A stretch of DNA of 15,234 nucleotides, from positions 1-15,234 of the forward strand of contig JBDSJC010000025.1 of NCBI GenBank assembly GCA_039917655.1, in the 5' to 3' direction. The first letter of the stretch is position 1, and the number at the start of each line of letters is the position of its first letter. The notes beneath the pieces are model-generated. The model worked only from the letters and a program-made list of their open reading frames with translations. It was not told where the DNA came from and did not search any database. A program made the translations under genes and the position numbers. The stretch comes from PNKC01 sp039917655 (GTDB lineage: Bacteria > Chloroflexota > Dehalococcoidia > Tepidiformales > Tepidiformaceae). Shown piece by piece: positions 1 through 6,659 of this stretch.

Positions 1-804
1 TTCGGCGTCGTGCAGGGGCGCGAAGCGGCCGAGATCGAGCCCCGTCGCCAGTTCCAGCGGCGGCGTGCCTTTTTCGAAACCAACCCGCGCCACTCCGAGG
101 ATGAACTGCAGGTAAGCCCGCACGTCATCGATCGCCTCCGGCCCGCAGACTTCGCCATGGCCAGGCACGATGGTCTCGGCGCCCAACGCCTCGATCCGTT
201 CAAGCGCCTCGATCCAGCCACCCACCGATCCGCCGAGTGCAAACGGCGTGCCCCCGTTGAAGATGATGTCCCCCGAGAAGAGCAGCTTCCGCTCCGGGAT
301 CCAGGCCACAATGTCGTTCGTCGTGTGGGCCGGCCCAACGAACATCAGTTCGACTCGCAGGTCGTCCACGTAGACGTTCAGACGGTCTTCGAACGTGACG
401 AACGGAGGCGTCACCGGGCAATCGCCGAAGTCGATCATCGGGAAGAGTGCGTGGGCGAGGTTGCCCACTGCCATAACCTCCCGGCGGCAGCGTTCGTGGG
501 CGATGATCGCCGCCCCTGGCGCGAACACGAAGTTTCCGTGGGTATGGTCGCCGTGGCTGTGGGTGTTAATCAAGGTGTTTACGGGCTTGTCCGTCACTGT
601 ACGAAGAGCGCGGTGGAAGGCCAGGGCGCGAGCCTCGGTGCCGGTCGAATCGACCACCGTGGCGTGGCGCTCGCCGACAATTGTGCCGGTGTTGTTCAGG
701 AACCAGCTGCCGTCCATTTGGACGTAGGCGAAGATGCCCGCGCTCACTTCGTGGATCACGGGAGAGGGGATTTCGGCGTGGACGGGGACGGTGGCGCTGC
801 TCAT
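1..804 (-). CDS. MBL-fold metallo-hydrolase (3' end off window)
   Basis: A metallo-beta-lactamase-fold hydrolase, probably binding two zinc ions in the cytoplasm; the substrate cannot be told. The reading frame is open from an ATG at 804 to the left edge, so 268 residues are visible and the C-terminus is missing. The hallmark HxHxDH motif is at residues 82-87 (HSHGDH). The further metal ligands fit His160 (in GPAHTTND), Asp179 (in FSGDI) and His216 (in PGHGE), so the core looks intact. There is no signal peptide. It lies 46 bp downstream of the WYL regulator on the same strand and may be the third gene of that transcript. The ribosome-binding site is weak (a GAAGG about 12 nt upstream). Family assignment is firm; the exact role (thioesterase-like, lactonase-like or glyoxalase II-like) is open. 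Confidence 0.9.
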   Translation of the reverse strand, partial: MSSATVPVHAEIPSPVIHEVSAGIFAYVQMDGSWFLNNTGTIVGERHATVVDSTGTEARALAFHRALRTVTDKPVNTLINTHSHGDHTHGNFVFAPGAAIIAHERCRREVMAVGNLAHALFPMIDFGDCPVTPPFVTFEDRLNVYVDDLRVELMFVGPAHTTNDIVAWIPERKLLFSGDIIFNGGTPFALGGSVGGWIEALERIEALGAETIVPGHGEVCGPEAIDDVRAYLQFILGVARVGFEKGTPPLELATGLDLGRFAPLHDAE

Positions 805-850
805 TGCTGGACGACCTTCGTGATGAAATTCGCGCCAGTGTAGCCCAGCA

Positions 851-1552
851 TCAGTCGTCGCGGGGCTGGCCCTTTTCGGCCTCATACACCTTGAAGAGGT
901 CCTCCAACGTTTGGCCGGGCAGCGGCGTGAACCGCTCCTCGCGCACGTCTATCTGGCGAATGCGGTCCAGGCGGAAGCTGCGAAACGCCTGGCGTAGTTC
1001 GCACCAGGCGCTGAGTGACCAGCGGTACCCCCAGAAGAACAGACCCACGGGACGCAGTGTCCTCTCGGATGTCACGCCCTCGGCGTCTTCGTACCGCATC
1101 CAAACGATTCGCCGCTCCTCCAGTGCCACCCTCAGCGGCGTCAGCGAAGCGATCGTTTCGGCAGGGACGTGAAAGCCGGGTGCGAACAAGGGTGTATTCG
1201 TGAGTTTTTCGCGAAGCCGATCGGGCAGCGCCGACTCCACCCTTGCGAGCGCGTCCCTGGCCGCCCGGCCAAGCGCCTGGTCGCCCCAGCTGGAAACCAC
1301 TCGCGCGCCGAGGACCATCGCTTCCAACTCTGGCTCCGTGAACATCAGCGGCGGCAGGTCGAAACCTCGCCGCAGGGTGTAGCCCACGCCAGCTTCGCCA
1401 TCGATCGGCACGCCAGTGCCTACCAGATCGCGGATATCGCGATAGACAGTGCGCTCCGATACCTCGAGTTCGCGCGCCAAAAAGGCCGCCGTGACAACGT
1501 GCCGCCGCCGCAGAAGGTGGATGATCTGGAACAGGCGGTCGGCACGTCGCAC
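851..1552 (-). CDS. YafY-like HTH/WYL-domain transcriptional regulator
   Basis: A 233-residue DNA-binding regulator of the YafY type. Residues 1-60 form an N-terminal winged helix-turn-helix (RTVYRDIRDL is the recognition-helix region). Residues about 130-215 form a WYL-like ligand-binding domain. The eponymous Trp-Tyr-Leu triplet reads Trp-Ser-Leu here (YRWSLSAWCELR), while the surrounding LRPVGLFFWGY and FRLDRI segments are typical. It starts with GTG, has GGGGAG about 9 nt upstream, and sits 6 bp after the VOC stop codon, so the two genes are almost certainly co-transcribed. Regulators of this class usually control themselves and a neighbour, and the paired palindromes in front of the operon are the natural target (inference). 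The inducer is unknown. Confidence 0.9.
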   Translation of the reverse strand: MRRADRLFQIIHLLRRRHVVTAAFLARELEVSERTVYRDIRDLVGTGVPIDGEAGVGYTLRRGFDLPPLMFTEPELEAMVLGARVVSSWGDQALGRAARDALARVESALPDRLREKLTNTPLFAPGFHVPAETIASLTPLRVALEERRIVWMRYEDAEGVTSERTLRPVGLFFWGYRWSLSAWCELRQAFRSFRLDRIRQIDVREERFTPLPGQTLEDLFKVYEAEKGQPRDD

Positions 1553-1558
1553 CGTGAG

Positions 1559-1918
1559 CTACTCCCCTTTGAACTCGATGAGCTGCATCAGGTTTCCGTC
1601 TGGGTCGCTGAATGTGGAGATGAGCCCGCCCCATTCTTCTTTCCCCGCCGTGCGAGAGAACTTCACGCCCTTCGACTCCAGCGCCTTCTGCTCGGCAGCC
1701 AGGTCATCGACGAACATGCTCATGATTACGCGCGATGGCTCTTTGACAGGCCCGCCTGTCTCGCTGTGGCCGTCGAAGGCGAGGGTCGTGCCGCCGAACT
1801 GGAACGCATATGGGCCCATGCCCTGCTGCGCCTCCAACCCCACGGTGTCCCGGTAGAACTCCCCGAGCCGGGCGGCATTGTCGCTGGTGATGTTGACGAA
1901 AGAACCGGTGACCTTCAT
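1559..1918 (-). CDS. VOC (glyoxalase/bleomycin-resistance fold) protein
   Basis: A 119-residue single-domain vicinal-oxygen-chelate protein with two beta-alpha-beta-beta-beta repeats (about residues 4-55 and 60-117). Typical features are GSFVNITSDN at the start, FYRDTVGL, and the C-terminal SDPDGNLMQLIEF with the conserved glutamate of the last strand. The first metal-ligand position near residue 9 is not His, so metal-dependent catalysis is uncertain; members of this fold also act as drug- or metabolite-binding proteins. The ATG at 1918 has AGGAGT (1924-1929) 5 nt upstream, a good ribosome-binding site. It is the first gene of a VOC-WYL unit, so it may degrade or sequester whatever the WYL regulator senses (inference). 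Confidence 0.87.
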   Translation of the reverse strand: MKVTGSFVNITSDNAARLGEFYRDTVGLEAQQGMGPYAFQFGGTTLAFDGHSETGGPVKEPSRVIMSMFVDDLAAEQKALESKGVKFSRTAGKEEWGGLISTFSDPDGNLMQLIEFKGE

Positions 1919-1961
1919 GACTAACTCCTGTGTGCTGTGCTAGAGCCACCGTACGCCGGTG

Positions 1962-1985
1962 CTCCTGACACCATTCTGTCAGGAG
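1962..1985. promoter_or_regulatory. Palindromic operator 1
   Basis: A perfect 9-bp inverted repeat, CTCCTGACA, a 6-nt spacer, then TGTCAGGAG. It lies 44 bp upstream of the VOC start codon in the divergent region shared with the ArsR-type regulator. A second near-copy lies 44 bp further on. The symmetry, size and location are those of a dimeric regulator's operator. The WYL regulator encoded in the adjacent operon is the first candidate and the ArsR-type regulator the second; the assignment is inference. Confidence 0.75.
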
Positions 1986-2002
1986 TATGGGCGATTTACC
2001 GG

Positions 2003-2032
2003 GCACTCCTGACACCGTTCTGTCAGCAGTGC
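2003..2032. promoter_or_regulatory. Palindromic operator 2
   Basis: A second copy of the palindrome. The arms are 12 bp with one mismatch (GCACTCCTGACA against TGTCAGCAGTGC), again around a 6-nt spacer. Positions 1962-1986 and 2006-2030 are 25-bp direct copies differing at two bases. Centre-to-centre spacing is 44 bp, about four helical turns, so two bound dimers would sit on nearly the same face of the DNA. It is 85 bp from the -35 box of the ArsR promoter and therefore more likely serves the VOC-WYL operon. Confidence 0.7.
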
Positions 2033-2116
2033 TCGATCAATGACCAGAACCTGTGGATGGTCCTCGGCGCGGGGTGACGTGAAGGGGCCCACCTTCACGA
2101 GGATAGATTCTCTGGC

Positions 2117-2144
2117 TTGACGCATGCCGATATCAGAATATGAT
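2117..2144 (+). promoter_or_regulatory. Promoter of the ArsR cassette (leaderless)
   Basis: TTGACG (2117-2122), a 16-nt spacer and TATGAT (2139-2144) form a near-consensus housekeeping sigma promoter. The -10 box ends 6 nt before the ATG at 2151, so transcription should start at or next to that codon and give a leaderless mRNA. This also argues against the in-frame ATG at 2124, which falls inside the promoter. Confidence 0.72.
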
Positions 2145-2150
2145 TGCGCC

Positions 2151-2492
2151 ATGGCACGAGCAGCAACGACATCGGACGTCTTCAACGCGATCGCCGAGCC
2201 GCAGCGCCGGGAGATCCTGGTGCTGCTGCGGGCGGGTGAGCGGCCGGTGACCGAGTTGGCCCAGGAGCTGAGGATGACCCAGCCGGGGGCGTCCAAACAC
2301 CTGCGGGTGCTCCGGGAGGTCGGGCTGGTGCGAGACCGCAAGGCAGGCAAGCAGCGCCTGTACGGACTTGACGCCCGCGGGCTGCGACCGGTCCACGAGT
2401 GGACCGGCGGGTTTGAGCGGTTCTGGAACGAGAGCTTCGACCGCCTGGACGCTTACGTGCAGGAACTGAAACAGGCAAGGCAGGAGGAGTAG
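2151..2492 (+). CDS. ArsR-family winged-helix repressor
   Basis: A 113-residue ArsR/SmtB-type regulator consisting of one winged helix-turn-helix. The core is FNAIAEPQRREILVLL, then VTELAQELRMTQPGASKHL as helix-turn-helix, then the wing REVGLVRDRKAGKQRLY. The cysteine metal-binding motif of the metal-sensing members is absent; the protein has no cysteine at all. It belongs to the non-metal group that commonly sits upstream of SRPBCC genes. The start at 2151 is chosen because an ATG at 2124 lies inside the promoter. Its stop is 3 nt before the SRPBCC start. It probably represses its own operon. Confidence 0.9.
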   Translation: MARAATTSDVFNAIAEPQRREILVLLRAGERPVTELAQELRMTQPGASKHLRVLREVGLVRDRKAGKQRLYGLDARGLRPVHEWTGGFERFWNESFDRLDAYVQELKQARQEE

Positions 2493-2495
2493 CTA

Positions 2496-3002
2496 ATGAA
2501 CGAGATGGGACGAGGAGCGCCGGCGCAGTCCGCGACGGCCGACCGCGAGATCGTGATCTCCCGGGTCATCAGTGCCCCACGGGAGCTGGTGTTCGAGGCG
2601 TTCACCGAGGTGCGGCACCTGTCGCGGTGGTGGGGGCCGGAGGGGTTCACCACCACCACGCGGGCGTTCGAGTTTCGCGTCGGCGGGGAGTGGGACTTCG
2701 TGATGCATGGACCGGACGGGACGGACTACCAGGAGTGGATCTCCTGGACCGAGATCGCCCCGCCGGAGCGGATCGCGCTACTCCACGGTGAGTCCAGCGG
2801 CGACCCGAACGCCTTCGAGTCGGTCCTGACGTTCGAGCCCGACGGGGCGGCGACCCGGATCGAGATGCGCACCGTGTTCCCCACCAAGGAGCTGCGCGAC
2901 GAGGCGGTCGAGAAGTATCACGCGATCGAGGGCGGCCAGCAGACCCTGAGCAAGCTGGCTGCCTATGTCGCCGAGATCATTTCAAAGGGAGGTGAAGGCT
3001 GA
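2496..3002 (+). CDS. SRPBCC / AHSA1-like START-fold protein
   Basis: A 168-residue cytoplasmic protein of the SRPBCC superfamily, AHSA1-like branch. These are helix-grip folds that hold hydrophobic ligands. Signature segments are ISRVISAPRELVFEAFTE (about 22-39), HLSRWWGPEGFT, FRVGGEWDFVMHGPDG and the final helix GGQQTLSKLAAYVAE. Residues 1-18 are an extra polar tail. A strong AGGAGGAG ribosome-binding site is just upstream. It sits between the ArsR repressor (3-nt gap) and the DHFR-like gene (1-nt overlap), a widespread arrangement in which the repressor, ligand-binding protein and reductase form one unit. Ligand unknown. Confidence 0.9.
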   Translation: MNEMGRGAPAQSATADREIVISRVISAPRELVFEAFTEVRHLSRWWGPEGFTTTTRAFEFRVGGEWDFVMHGPDGTDYQEWISWTEIAPPERIALLHGESSGDPNAFESVLTFEPDGAATRIEMRTVFPTKELRDEAVEKYHAIEGGQQTLSKLAAYVAEIISKGGEG

Positions 3003-3628
3003 TGGCCGGGAAAGTGTTCTTCAGCGTGTCGATGTCGCTGGACGGATTCGTCGCGCCCGCCGACGAGCTGTACTCGCCGAGCTGGATGGCGCAGTGGATG
3101 GAGCTGCAGCAGTGGCTATTCCCGCAGCGGTTCTTCCGGGAGAACCTGACGTTCGGCGACGGCGGCGAGGAAGGGCGCGACAACGACATCCTGCGGGAGA
3201 CGTTCGAGCGCACCGGCGCGAGCGTGATGGGCAAGCGCATGTTCGACGCCGGCGAGCACTCGTGGCCGGAGGACGCGCCGTTCCACACACCGGTCTTCGT
3301 CGTGACGCACGAGAAGCGCGATCCCTGGGAGCGGTCGGGCGGGACCACCTTCCATTTCGTCAACGACGGCATCGAGTCCGCGCTCGACCAGGCGCGCGAG
3401 GCCGCCGGCGACCGAGACGTCCGCATCGCGGGCGGCGGCACAACGATCCTGGAGTACGTGAACGCCGGCCTGATCGACGAGTTCACGATCGCGCTCTCAC
3501 CCGTGCTGTTCGGCTCCGGAATCCGCCTGTTCGAGGGCGTGGACGCGGGCCGCGTCGCCCTGGAGCCGGTCCGCTCGGAACCCTCCCCAAGGGTGACGCA
3601 CCTGACCTACGCAGTCCGGGAGCGGTAA
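3002..3628 (+). CDS. Dihydrofolate-reductase-fold (RibD C-terminal-like) oxidoreductase
   Basis: A 208-residue protein of the family that includes the reductase domain of RibD; it uses the dihydrofolate reductase fold and probably NADPH. Supporting segments are VFFSVSMSLDGFVAP at the N-terminus, SVMGKRMFDAGE (about 75-86), TPVFVVTHE, DVRIAGGGTTILEYVNAGLIDEF (nucleotide-binding region) and the terminal strands ALSPVLFGSGIRLFEG. It is unlikely to be the essential dihydrofolate reductase. The ATG overlaps the SRPBCC stop as TGATG, so translation is probably coupled, and AAGGGAGGTGA (2985-2995) is a strong ribosome-binding site. It is the last gene of the cassette. Substrate unknown. Confidence 0.88.
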   Translation: MAGKVFFSVSMSLDGFVAPADELYSPSWMAQWMELQQWLFPQRFFRENLTFGDGGEEGRDNDILRETFERTGASVMGKRMFDAGEHSWPEDAPFHTPVFVVTHEKRDPWERSGGTTFHFVNDGIESALDQAREAAGDRDVRIAGGGTTILEYVNAGLIDEFTIALSPVLFGSGIRLFEGVDAGRVALEPVRSEPSPRVTHLTYAVRER

Positions 3629-3681
3629 CTGTCTCGACCTCAGCGCTCCCCCGCGGAAGTCAGCAGCGCGGTGAGATCCTC

Positions 3682-3696
3682 GACGCTCTGAGCGTC
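3682..3696 (+). terminator. Hairpin after the ArsR cassette
   Basis: GACGCT, CTG, AGCGTC forms a perfect 6-bp stem with a 3-nt loop, 54 nt after the stop of the DHFR-like gene. No T-run follows, so it is a weak intrinsic-terminator candidate and may only protect the 3' end. Confidence 0.3.
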
Positions 3697-3752
3697 AGGA
3701 AGGGCGAACGTTCACAGGTCTTGACTATTCCTCGGAGTGCGACGCGGTCGTT

Positions 3753-3778
3753 GCCTGAGCCCGCGGGGTGCCTCAGGC
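3753..3778 (+). other. Hairpin upstream of the methyltransferase start
   Basis: A 7-bp inverted repeat, GCCTGAG (3753-3759) and CTCAGGC (3772-3778), encloses a 12-nt GC-rich loop that contains CCCGCGGG. It ends 10 nt before the ATG of the methyltransferase, where a ribosome-binding site would normally be; none is visible. It could be the tail of a terminator for the upstream cassette or a structure affecting translation of the downstream gene. Confidence 0.35.
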
Positions 3779-3788
3779 TTAGCCCCCT

Positions 3789-5324
3789 ATGTCCAACCCG
3801 TACGACGAAGTGCCCTACGACGGGGCGGCGCAGGTGCTCAGCCACCCCAACCGCCTTGCCTCCATGGCCCACCTTTTCGGCCTCGATCCAGCGCCCCCCG
3901 GACACTGCCGCGTGCTGGACATCGGCTGCGCGGCGGGCGAGAACCTGATCCCGATGGCCGAATCGCTTCCGGGCAGCGAATTTGTCGGCTTCGATTACTC
4001 GGAGCGCGAAGTCTCCATCGGCCAGGCGGTGATCGCCGCCACCGGCCTGACCAACGTACGTATCGAACACCGCGACATCCTCGACCCCGGGACGGACCTC
4101 GGCCAGTTCGACTACATCATCGCCCACGGCATCTACTCGTGGGTCCCGGCGCCCGTCCGCGCAGCGCTTCTCGAGCTCTGTAAGTCCTCGCTGACGGCGA
4201 ACGGCATCGCCTACATCAGCTATAACACGATGCCCGGCAGCCACTTCAAGAACTACGTACGGGACATGATGCGATTCCACACGCGCAACGTTGAGGCCCC
4301 TGGCCCGCGCGTCCGCGACTCGCTGGACATCGTGCGCATGCTCGCTGGCGCGGTTCCGGTTGGCCGGGGCCCGCAGGGGGCCCTGCTCGCCTTCTACACC
4401 TCTTCGCTTGAAGGGCGCTCCAATCAGGGCATCTATCACGATGAGCTAAGCGACACGAACGATGCGTTCTACTTCACGGACTTCGCCGCCAGCGCGCGCG
4501 CGGCCGGCCTCCAGTACCTCGCCGAGCCGGAACTCTCGAGCATGCTCGTTTCGAACCTTCCGTCCCACCTCCGTTCGGTCATCGCCGAACGTGCGACAAG
4601 CATCGAAGAGATCGAGCAGTACCTGGACTTCTTCCGTTCGCGCTACTTCCGGCGTACGTTCCTCTGTCACGAGGGGCTGATCATTGAGCGCCGCCTCGAA
4701 CCGAGCGTGGAGGCGTTCCGCAAGTTCCGCCTCGCTTCGAACGCCGGTGCTTTGCCCGAGGGCGCGGACCCCGGCGCGCCAGGTGTCGTCACCTACCGCA
4801 CAGAAGCGGGTGAGTCGTTCGCCACCGACCACCCGGTTTCCAAGGCGGCCTTCGATTTGTTGATCCGCGCCTACCCGTCGGCCATTCCGTTCGAAGAGCT
4901 GCTCTCGGCTGCCCTGGCGCGCTGCGGCGCCGAGTCTGGCGCGGCCACCCTGCACGGCCCGATCCTCGCTGCCAGCTTGCTCGCCGCGCTCTCCAAGTCA
5001 GACCAGTTGCTCACCCTCTCTGTCGCCGCGGATCTGTTCACGCGCACGCCGGGTGAGCGCCCGAAAGCCGGTCGCTACGCGCGCTACAGTGCGCAGCAGG
5101 GAGACCTGGTGGTGACCAGCCTGCGCCACGAAATGATCCAGTTGGACGGCCTCCCCGCGCTCCTCCTTCCCCTCCTTGATGGCTCGCGTGACCGCTTCGC
5201 CCTCGTTCGCGAACTGGGGGCGGAGGTTACCAGGGTGGCCGTCGGCGAGGCGCCCGAAGTGCTCCCAGAAGACCTTGAAGAAGCGCTTCAGTTCCTCGCT
5301 GACTCCGCCCTTTTGCTCGCCTAG
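3789..5324 (+). CDS. Class I SAM methyltransferase, PKMT-like (protein lysine)
   Basis: A 511-residue protein with three parts. Residues about 1-215 are a class I S-adenosylmethionine methyltransferase domain (SAM motif I VLDIGCAAGEN at 42-52, acidic loop FDYSERE, post-motif YIIAHGIYSWV). Residues about 215-320 are a methyltransferase-regulatory domain (NDAFYFTDFAASARAAGLQYLAEPEL). The C-terminal about 190 residues resemble the winged-helix domain of this family. The N-terminal SHPNRLASMAHLFGLDP is characteristic. This architecture matches bacterial protein-lysine methyltransferases first described in Rickettsia, so methylation of lysines on a protein is the likely reaction (inference from family). 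No membrane segment or signal. It is a stand-alone gene with no clear ribosome-binding site. Family firm, target unknown. Confidence 0.87.
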   Translation: MSNPYDEVPYDGAAQVLSHPNRLASMAHLFGLDPAPPGHCRVLDIGCAAGENLIPMAESLPGSEFVGFDYSEREVSIGQAVIAATGLTNVRIEHRDILDPGTDLGQFDYIIAHGIYSWVPAPVRAALLELCKSSLTANGIAYISYNTMPGSHFKNYVRDMMRFHTRNVEAPGPRVRDSLDIVRMLAGAVPVGRGPQGALLAFYTSSLEGRSNQGIYHDELSDTNDAFYFTDFAASARAAGLQYLAEPELSSMLVSNLPSHLRSVIAERATSIEEIEQYLDFFRSRYFRRTFLCHEGLIIERRLEPSVEAFRKFRLASNAGALPEGADPGAPGVVTYRTEAGESFATDHPVSKAAFDLLIRAYPSAIPFEELLSAALARCGAESGAATLHGPILAASLLAALSKSDQLLTLSVAADLFTRTPGERPKAGRYARYSAQQGDLVVTSLRHEMIQLDGLPALLLPLLDGSRDRFALVRELGAEVTRVAVGEAPEVLPEDLEEALQFLADSALLLA

Positions 5325-5344
5325 CGAACCAACCTCTTCGCTGG
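5321..5344 (+). terminator. Hairpin spanning the methyltransferase stop codon
   Basis: AGCGAA (5323-5328) and TTCGCT (5337-5342) pair perfectly around an 8-nt loop. One G-T and one C-G pair extend this to 8 bp, starting within the TAG stop. No T-run follows. A second 5-bp stem, CGGCC, CCGA, GGCCG (5441-5454), lies further on, midway between the converging methyltransferase and ROK genes. Either could end transcription weakly or stabilise the 3' end. Confidence 0.3.
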
Positions 5345-5358
5345 ATGGCGATAGGTGC

Positions 5359-5384
5359 AGGACACGAAGACTCGAAGCACGAGG
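5359..5384 (-). repeat. Degenerate octamer tandem repeat, copy A
   Basis: Read on the minus strand this is about three units of the octamer TTCGTGTC: an exact unit at 5361-5368, one with a single change at 5369-5376 (TTCGAGTC), and a shortened third unit. Positions 5359-5377 match 6576-6594 in inverted orientation with one mismatch in 19. It lies between the convergent PKMT-like and ROK genes. Confidence 0.65.
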
Positions 5385-5499
5385 GTTCACTTCTGTGCTG
5401 TTCGGCACTGGCGCGGGTTTCCTGGGCGAGTCTTGGCTACCGGCCCCGAGGCCGCAGTCCACCGCTTGCTTACGCGCGCGGTGCTGACCTAGCACTCGG

Positions 5500-6453
5500 C
5501 TACGGGGCCTCCAGGTACTCGAGCGCCACGGCGGCGGCGCCCAGCAAGCCCGCGTCGTCGCCCAGCGTGCTCATTTTGAGCAGCGTGCCTGCGGCCGGTC
5601 CGTAGGCGAGCGAGTACATCGCGGCCTTCATCGGCCCCAGCAACATCTCGCCCATCGCCAAAAGGCCGCCGCTGATGGTCACCGCGTCCGGGTTGAGTAC
5701 GTTGACGAGGCTTCCGAGGCCAAGCCCCAGGAGATGCCCGCCGTGGCGGATTTCGGCCTCGCACAGCTGGTCGCCCTTGGTCGCTGCGGTGTAGAGGTCC
5801 ACCGCCGTCGGGTCGCGGTAGCCCGCGATCTCCTTGAGCACGACCGACTTCCCGGATTCGATCAGCCGTTGTGCGCGGGCGGCGAACGCCACCCCACTGA
5901 CCATCGCTTCCAGGCAGCCGCGCGACCCGCAGTTACAGCGCGGGCCGGCGGGATCCAGGATGATGTGCCCAATCTCGCCCGCGAGCCCGCTCGCCCCGCG
6001 GTAGAGCTTGCTATCGATGACGATCCCGCCGCCGATCCCTGTCCCGATGGTGGCGTGCAGCAGGTGGCGGGTTCCCCGCCCCGCGCCGAAGCGGAACTCG
6101 CCCAGGGCCGCCGCGCTGGCATCGTTTTCGATGAACGCGGGGATGTTCAGCCGCTCCGCGATCGGCGTCGTCAGGACCAGGTTGCGAAAACCCGGGATGT
6201 TCGGCGCCAGGATCACGCGCCCCCGCTCCGCATCGATCAGGCCCGCCGTCGCAATGCAAGCGGCGTCTGGCCGCTCGCTCCCCAGCTCAGCCACGCTCGC
6301 CAGCAACTCCACCACCTCACCGATGATGCTCTGCGAAGTCGCCGATTGCGGGGTCTGGTGCTCGCGCCGATGGAGGATTGTGCCGTCTGCGCTGACCAGC
6401 GCAGCCCGCAGATGCGTCCCGCCGAAATCCGCAGCCAGCACAACACGCGTCAC
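5500..6453 (-). CDS. ROK-family sugar kinase (glucokinase-like)
   Basis: A 317-residue kinase of the ROK family that phosphorylates a hexose such as glucose or an N-acetylated amino sugar with ATP. The N-terminal phosphate-binding DFGGTHLR (9-16) is present. The catalytic Asp is D111 in IENDASAAALGE and the glycine-rich loop is GTGIGGG (137-143). The sugar-contact segment is GEIGH (159-163), and the zinc site fits His163 plus Cys173, Cys175 and Cys180 in CNCGSRGC. All key residues are intact and the length is normal. No repressor-type helix-turn-helix precedes it, so it is an enzyme rather than a NagC-type repressor. The start is GTG at 6453, without a ribosome-binding site but directly behind a -10-like box. 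It is a single gene with no transporter nearby; exact sugar open. Confidence 0.93.
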   Translation of the reverse strand: MTRVVLAADFGGTHLRAALVSADGTILHRREHQTPQSATSQSIIGEVVELLASVAELGSERPDAACIATAGLIDAERGRVILAPNIPGFRNLVLTTPIAERLNIPAFIENDASAAALGEFRFGAGRGTRHLLHATIGTGIGGGIVIDSKLYRGASGLAGEIGHIILDPAGPRCNCGSRGCLEAMVSGVAFAARAQRLIESGKSVVLKEIAGYRDPTAVDLYTAATKGDQLCEAEIRHGGHLLGLGLGSLVNVLNPDAVTISGGLLAMGEMLLGPMKAAMYSLAYGPAAGTLLKMSTLGDDAGLLGAAAVALEYLEAP

Positions 6454-6459
6454 GCCACC

Positions 6460-6465
6460 ACTTTA
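6460..6465 (-). promoter_or_regulatory. -10-like box giving a leaderless ROK start
   Basis: On the minus strand TAAAGT ends exactly 6 nt before the GTG start of the ROK gene. No ribosome-binding site is seen and no convincing -35 box could be found. The geometry is the same as at 2139-2151 and 13707-13700. Confidence 0.45.
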
Positions 6466-6477
6466 ACGGAGTGCCGG

Positions 6478-6621
6478 CTGCTGAGTGCTGATTCCGCACT
6501 CCCCCGGACGTCCAGCCCGTGCGCGGCCGTTTTGGTTTCGCGCCGCGTACAACGGGTCCTAACGTCCCTTCGAGCCTTCGTGTCTTCGTGTCCTATGTGC
6601 TTGCTTGCCCCAGTCCCCAGC
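6478..6621. repeat. Cluster of degenerate 7- and 8-mer tandem repeats
   Basis: This gap between the ROK and PPOX genes holds three decayed short tandem repeats. They are a heptamer pair CTGCTGA-GTGCTGA (6478-6491), an octamer array TTCGAGCC-TTCGTGTC-TTCGTGTC-CTATGTGC (6569-6600), and a heptamer pair CCCCAGT-CCCCAGC (6608-6621). The octamer is the same as copy A at 5359-5384, in inverted orientation. Such intergenic short tandem repeats resemble the STRR elements known from cyanobacteria and other large-genome bacteria. Confidence 0.6.
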
Positions 6622-6659
6622 CGCTTGCGCGGCTTGCAGCGCCGCCGCACCGTAGCCCT

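Noticed and set aside
10..843. Long open frame of 277 codons on the plus strand
   Set aside because: It is the mirror of the metallo-beta-lactamase-fold gene on the minus strand, which has a full HxHxDH motif; the plus frame is low-complexity Arg/His/Val without domain character.
2124..2150. Upstream ATG for the ArsR-type regulator
   Set aside because: It lies between the -35 and -10 boxes and would not be on the transcript; the ATG at 2151 gives the usual family N-terminus.
2965..3948. 327-codon plus-strand frame across the DHFR-like gene
   Set aside because: Arginine- and alanine-rich out-of-frame reading of high-GC coding DNA. The DHFR-like and methyltransferase frames explain the region.
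3660..4439. 259-codon minus-strand frame
   Set aside because: Antisense shadow of the PKMT-like methyltransferase with no start signal or recognisable motif.
6519..6659. 47-residue N-terminal extension of the PPOX enzyme
   Set aside because: The codons run through tandem-repeat DNA and the family begins at the MFEPWQ start at 6660.
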